Part shown: piece after piece, positions 5,116-6,722 of the stretch
Numbering within the stretch: position 1 is the stretch's first letter
Layout: the number at the start of each line of letters is the position of its first letter
Source of the DNA: DASYVD01 sp036000545
GTDB lineage: Bacteria; Actinomycetota; UBA4738; CALAEC01
Assembly: GCA_036000545.1 (NCBI GenBank)
Contig: DASYVD010000161.1
Span: forward strand, 1 to 6,722
Direction: 5' to 3'
Length of the DNA stretch: 6,722 bases
Program-made: the position numbers and the translations under genes
The notes under the pieces: model-generated
What the model was told of the DNA's origin: nothing
Seen by the model: only the letters and a program-made list of their open reading frames with translations
Databases searched by the model: none

Positions 5116-6507
5116 TCAGGCAGCCTTCGCCGTCGTCGTCGGCTTCTTGCGGGGCTTCTTGGCGGGCTTCTTGATCGCCGGGTACCGCGCGGCGGGCCCG
5201 GGGGAGCGGCCCTTGGGCCGGCCTGGGGAGCGCCCTGCGGGTTTCGGCGCGGCAGCCGGCGAGCCGAGCGCGGCCAGAAGTTGCGGAAACCCGCGGCGGA
5301 CCCGGCCAGGGGTGAGCCGGTCGGCCGGGCGGGGCCGCTCCCACGGCAGCTGCGCATCCGCGCTGACCGTGTGGGCCAGGTGTAGCTGGATGTAGCAGGC
5401 CAGCACCAGCCAGGTCCACCGGTCGGCCTGCTCGGGATGCCGAGGACGCGGCGTGGTCCAACCGAGCGTCTGCTTGCAGAACCTTACGGTGTGCTCCAGA
5501 TCGAACCTGCGGATGTATGCGTGCCAGGCAAGATCAAGGTCAAGCGCCACCGTGGTCGGGCCGGCCCACCAAAGCCACAGCACCTTCGGCGGGCGAGTCC
5601 GGGCGGGGACGCGCTGGACCTGGACGCGGATCACCGTCCCGCGCACGATCGGTCGCGGCTTGCCCGTCCCGTGGGTGGGATGGCGCTGCTGCTTGGGGTG
5701 CAGCCCGCTCCAGGCCTGCACGGTCACGGTGCCGTACTGGTCGTCGACGGTGTGGAGGGTGGCGGTCGGGATGGGCCAGGTGGTCGGGTCGGCGCAGTTG
5801 AACTTGGCGCCGTGGCGGCGCGGCCGGCCCGTCGCGCCGGGTGGGCGTGGCGGCGGGTCGGCGTAGAAGCAGCGGTCGGACCTGAGCCGCACCAGCACCG
5901 CGGCGGGAACGTCGGCGAGGTCCAAGGTGAGCTGGGCGGAGTCGTAGCCGCCGTCGAAGACGAACAGCGGCATCCGCCCGCCAGCGTCCAGGCGGCCAAC
6001 CAACGCGCGGATCTGGCCGGCGGCGGTCTGGTCGGTGTCGTCCAAGGGATGCAGCCGGCGAGCGTCGACCGGGGCGGTCCAGGAGTCGCGCTCGAAGCCC
6101 AGCTGCGCGATCCACTGGAAGGCCCAGCCGGCGATGATCGGCTGGCCGGCCGAATGCCGTGAAGGATGGTAGTAGTAGCCGCGCTCAGGGGAGCATTCGG
6201 CGTCACAGCGCGGCCAGGTGGTGACATCGACGGCGAAGACCAGCGGGTCAGCGTCGGGAAGACTGCTGACCAGCAGGTCGCGCAGCCGCTCGCTGTCGAT
6301 GCGCCCACGGGCCAGGGCGGCATAGCTGCTGCCCCAGCGGCGCTGGTGGACTGGCTCCAGGCTCAGGTGCGGCAGCGACGGGACGGCCTGGGCGCACAGC
6401 AGCGCGTCGCCCAGCTCGAACAGCGCATCGGCGCGGCGGGCGAAGCAGGCGTGCAGCTCAGCCCGGAACAGGCCAAGCCGCGCGAGGGGGGAGGCTGGCA
6501 TCAACAT
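5116..6507 (-). CDS. DDE transposase of the insertion sequence
   Basis: The protein has 463 residues and is the only gene of the element. Three acidic residues fit the RNase-H-like catalytic triad. D94 is in FAVDVTTWPR. D185 is in VFDGGYD, the usual second-aspartate context. E338 is in IRRFDLEHTVRFCKQTLGW, which matches the 'Y-x2-R-x3-E-x6-K' signature region of IS4-type enzymes. A variable insertion separates the second aspartate from the glutamate. The C-terminus (about 418-463) is a proline- and lysine-rich low-complexity tail (KKPAKKPRKKP), probably disordered and DNA-contacting. The start ATG at 6507 is 63 nt inside the right repeat; no good Shine-Dalgarno is visible and a second in-frame ATG follows two codons later. 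It resembles a transposase family common in Actinomycetota. No frameshift is seen. Confidence 0.88.
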   Translation of the reverse strand: MLMPASPLARLGLFRAELHACFARRADALFELGDALLCAQAVPSLPHLSLEPVHQRRWGSSYAALARGRIDSERLRDLLVSSLPDADPLVFAVDVTTWPRCDAECSPERGYYYHPSRHSAGQPIIAGWAFQWIAQLGFERDSWTAPVDARRLHPLDDTDQTAAGQIRALVGRLDAGGRMPLFVFDGGYDSAQLTLDLADVPAAVLVRLRSDRCFYADPPPRPPGATGRPRRHGAKFNCADPTTWPIPTATLHTVDDQYGTVTVQAWSGLHPKQQRHPTHGTGKPRPIVRGTVIRVQVQRVPARTRPPKVLWLWWAGPTTVALDLDLAWHAYIRRFDLEHTVRFCKQTLGWTTPRPRHPEQADRWTWLVLACYIQLHLAHTVSADAQLPWERPRPADRLTPGRVRRGFPQLLAALGSPAAAPKPAGRSPGRPKGRSPGPAARYPAIKKPAKKPRKKPTTTAKAA

Positions 6508-6570
6508 GGCCGCGCAGCCTGACCGAACCCAGCATCGACAGGCAAGCTGAGCTGGGCAAACAGCCCCGCC

Positions 6571-6585
6571 GGGTTAAATCACAAG
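6571..6585 (-). repeat. IS right terminal inverted repeat
   Basis: Exact inverse of the left terminal repeat at 5040-5054. It lies upstream of the transposase start, on the side where the transposase promoter is expected. Confidence 0.85.
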
Positions 6586-6590
6586 CTAAG
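6586..6590 (+). repeat. Target-site duplication CTAAG, right copy
   Basis: Matches the CTAAG before the element at 5035-5039. Removing one copy and the element rejoins the regulator's 3' end (GTGCCTAAG) to TCCTTGATC, reconstructing the ancestral sequence. Confidence 0.7.
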
Positions 6591-6598
6591 TCCTTGAT

Positions 6599-6624
6599 CT
6601 CCCTGCGGGAGGCCCGTTCCGGGC
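6599..6624. terminator. Tandem small hairpins, former 3' end of the regulator transcript
   Basis: CTCCC-TGC-GGGAG (6599-6611) is immediately followed by GCCCG-TTC-CGGGC (6612-6624) and then TGAAAATA. Before the IS arrived, these hairpins lay about 12 nt after the regulator stop. Stems are short (5 bp, GC-rich) and there is no T run on the plus strand, so termination is only a possibility. Confidence 0.3.
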
Positions 6625-6707
6625 TGAAAATAGGGCTGGTTGCCCGCTGACGTCGTTGCTCTTTGGTCGGTGAGGCCGGAGCTAAGTCGGACGCTGGGAG
6701 CCGCGCT

Positions 6708-6722
6708 ATGGGCCCTTCAGTG
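6708..6722 (+). CDS. Possible start of a further gene, cut by the window end
   Basis: An ATG at 6708 is preceded at 7 nt by GGGAG (6696-6700), a fair ribosome site, and stays open for the five codons that remain (MGPSV). No function can be read from so little. It could equally be a chance ATG. Confidence 0.25.

Larger units (their letters stand above)
5040..6585 (-). mobile_element. Complete insertion sequence, about 1.55 kb, IS4-superfamily/IS701-like
   Basis: The element is bounded by perfect 15-bp terminal inverted repeats and CTAAG direct repeats, and carries a single full-length DDE transposase gene. All parts needed for transposition appear intact, so the insertion is probably recent. 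It sits exactly at the 3' end of the XRE-peptidase gene without truncating it. Transposase transcription runs toward that gene's end. The family is suggested by the transposase architecture and the CTAA-like target; an exact IS name cannot be given from sequence reading. Confidence 0.85.

Noticed and set aside
5056..6522. Several plus-strand frames across the insertion sequence.
   Set aside because: All are shadows of the single transposase gene, which has a complete DDE triad and spans the element.
1..6722. CRISPR arrays, integrase genes and rRNA.
   Set aside because: No regularly spaced repeats, no tyrosine or serine recombinase motifs and no rRNA sequence were found on either strand.

Overview
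The window is high-GC bacterial DNA. Its GC-rich third codon positions, Shine-Dalgarno-led GTG/ATG starts, tRNA-Ile(GAT) sequence and transposase type suggest an actinomycete-like host, but no core gene is present to fix the taxon. It looks like a short accessory (defence or conflict) region beside a tRNA gene.

Layout, left to right. Positions 1-99 hold a tRNA promoter. Positions 100-141 hold the 5' half of a tRNA-Ile gene that breaks off just after the anticodon loop. Positions 142-423 contain no convincing gene. On the minus strand, 424-957 is a broken gene (frameshifts plus an in-frame stop). Its reassembled reading resembles small bacterial proteins ending in a 'VTGDxNVV' strand motif. 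Upstream of it in the same transcription direction lie four tightly packed, apparently intact genes: ThiF/E1-like (954-2462), JAB/JAMM peptidase (2393-3001), E2-like (2998-3426) and ubiquitin-like beta-grasp protein (3430-3687). They are read in the order Ubl, E2, JAB, E1, with a 3-nt gap or overlaps at each junction. This is a complete set of parts for a bacterial ubiquitin-like conjugation and deconjugation cassette.

A 150-bp intergenic region separates this operon from a divergent plus-strand gene (3845-5038). That gene encodes an XRE-type helix-turn-helix fused to an ImmA/IrrE zinc peptidase with an intact HEFAH motif. The intergenic region holds a good promoter for the operon (TTGAAA-18-TATAGT), a weaker candidate for the regulator, and two inverted repeats placed to act as operators. 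The simplest model, which is inference, is that the XRE-peptidase protein represses the Ubl operon and itself, and is relieved by a stress or infection signal. The E1 would then activate the Ubl, the E2 would transfer it, and the JAB would mature or remove it.

An insertion sequence (5040-6585) with perfect 15-bp terminal inverted repeats and a CTAAG duplication landed on the regulator's stop codon, which is preserved by the duplication. It carries one intact DDE transposase on the minus strand. The last 135 bp contain two small hairpins and perhaps the first codons of another gene.
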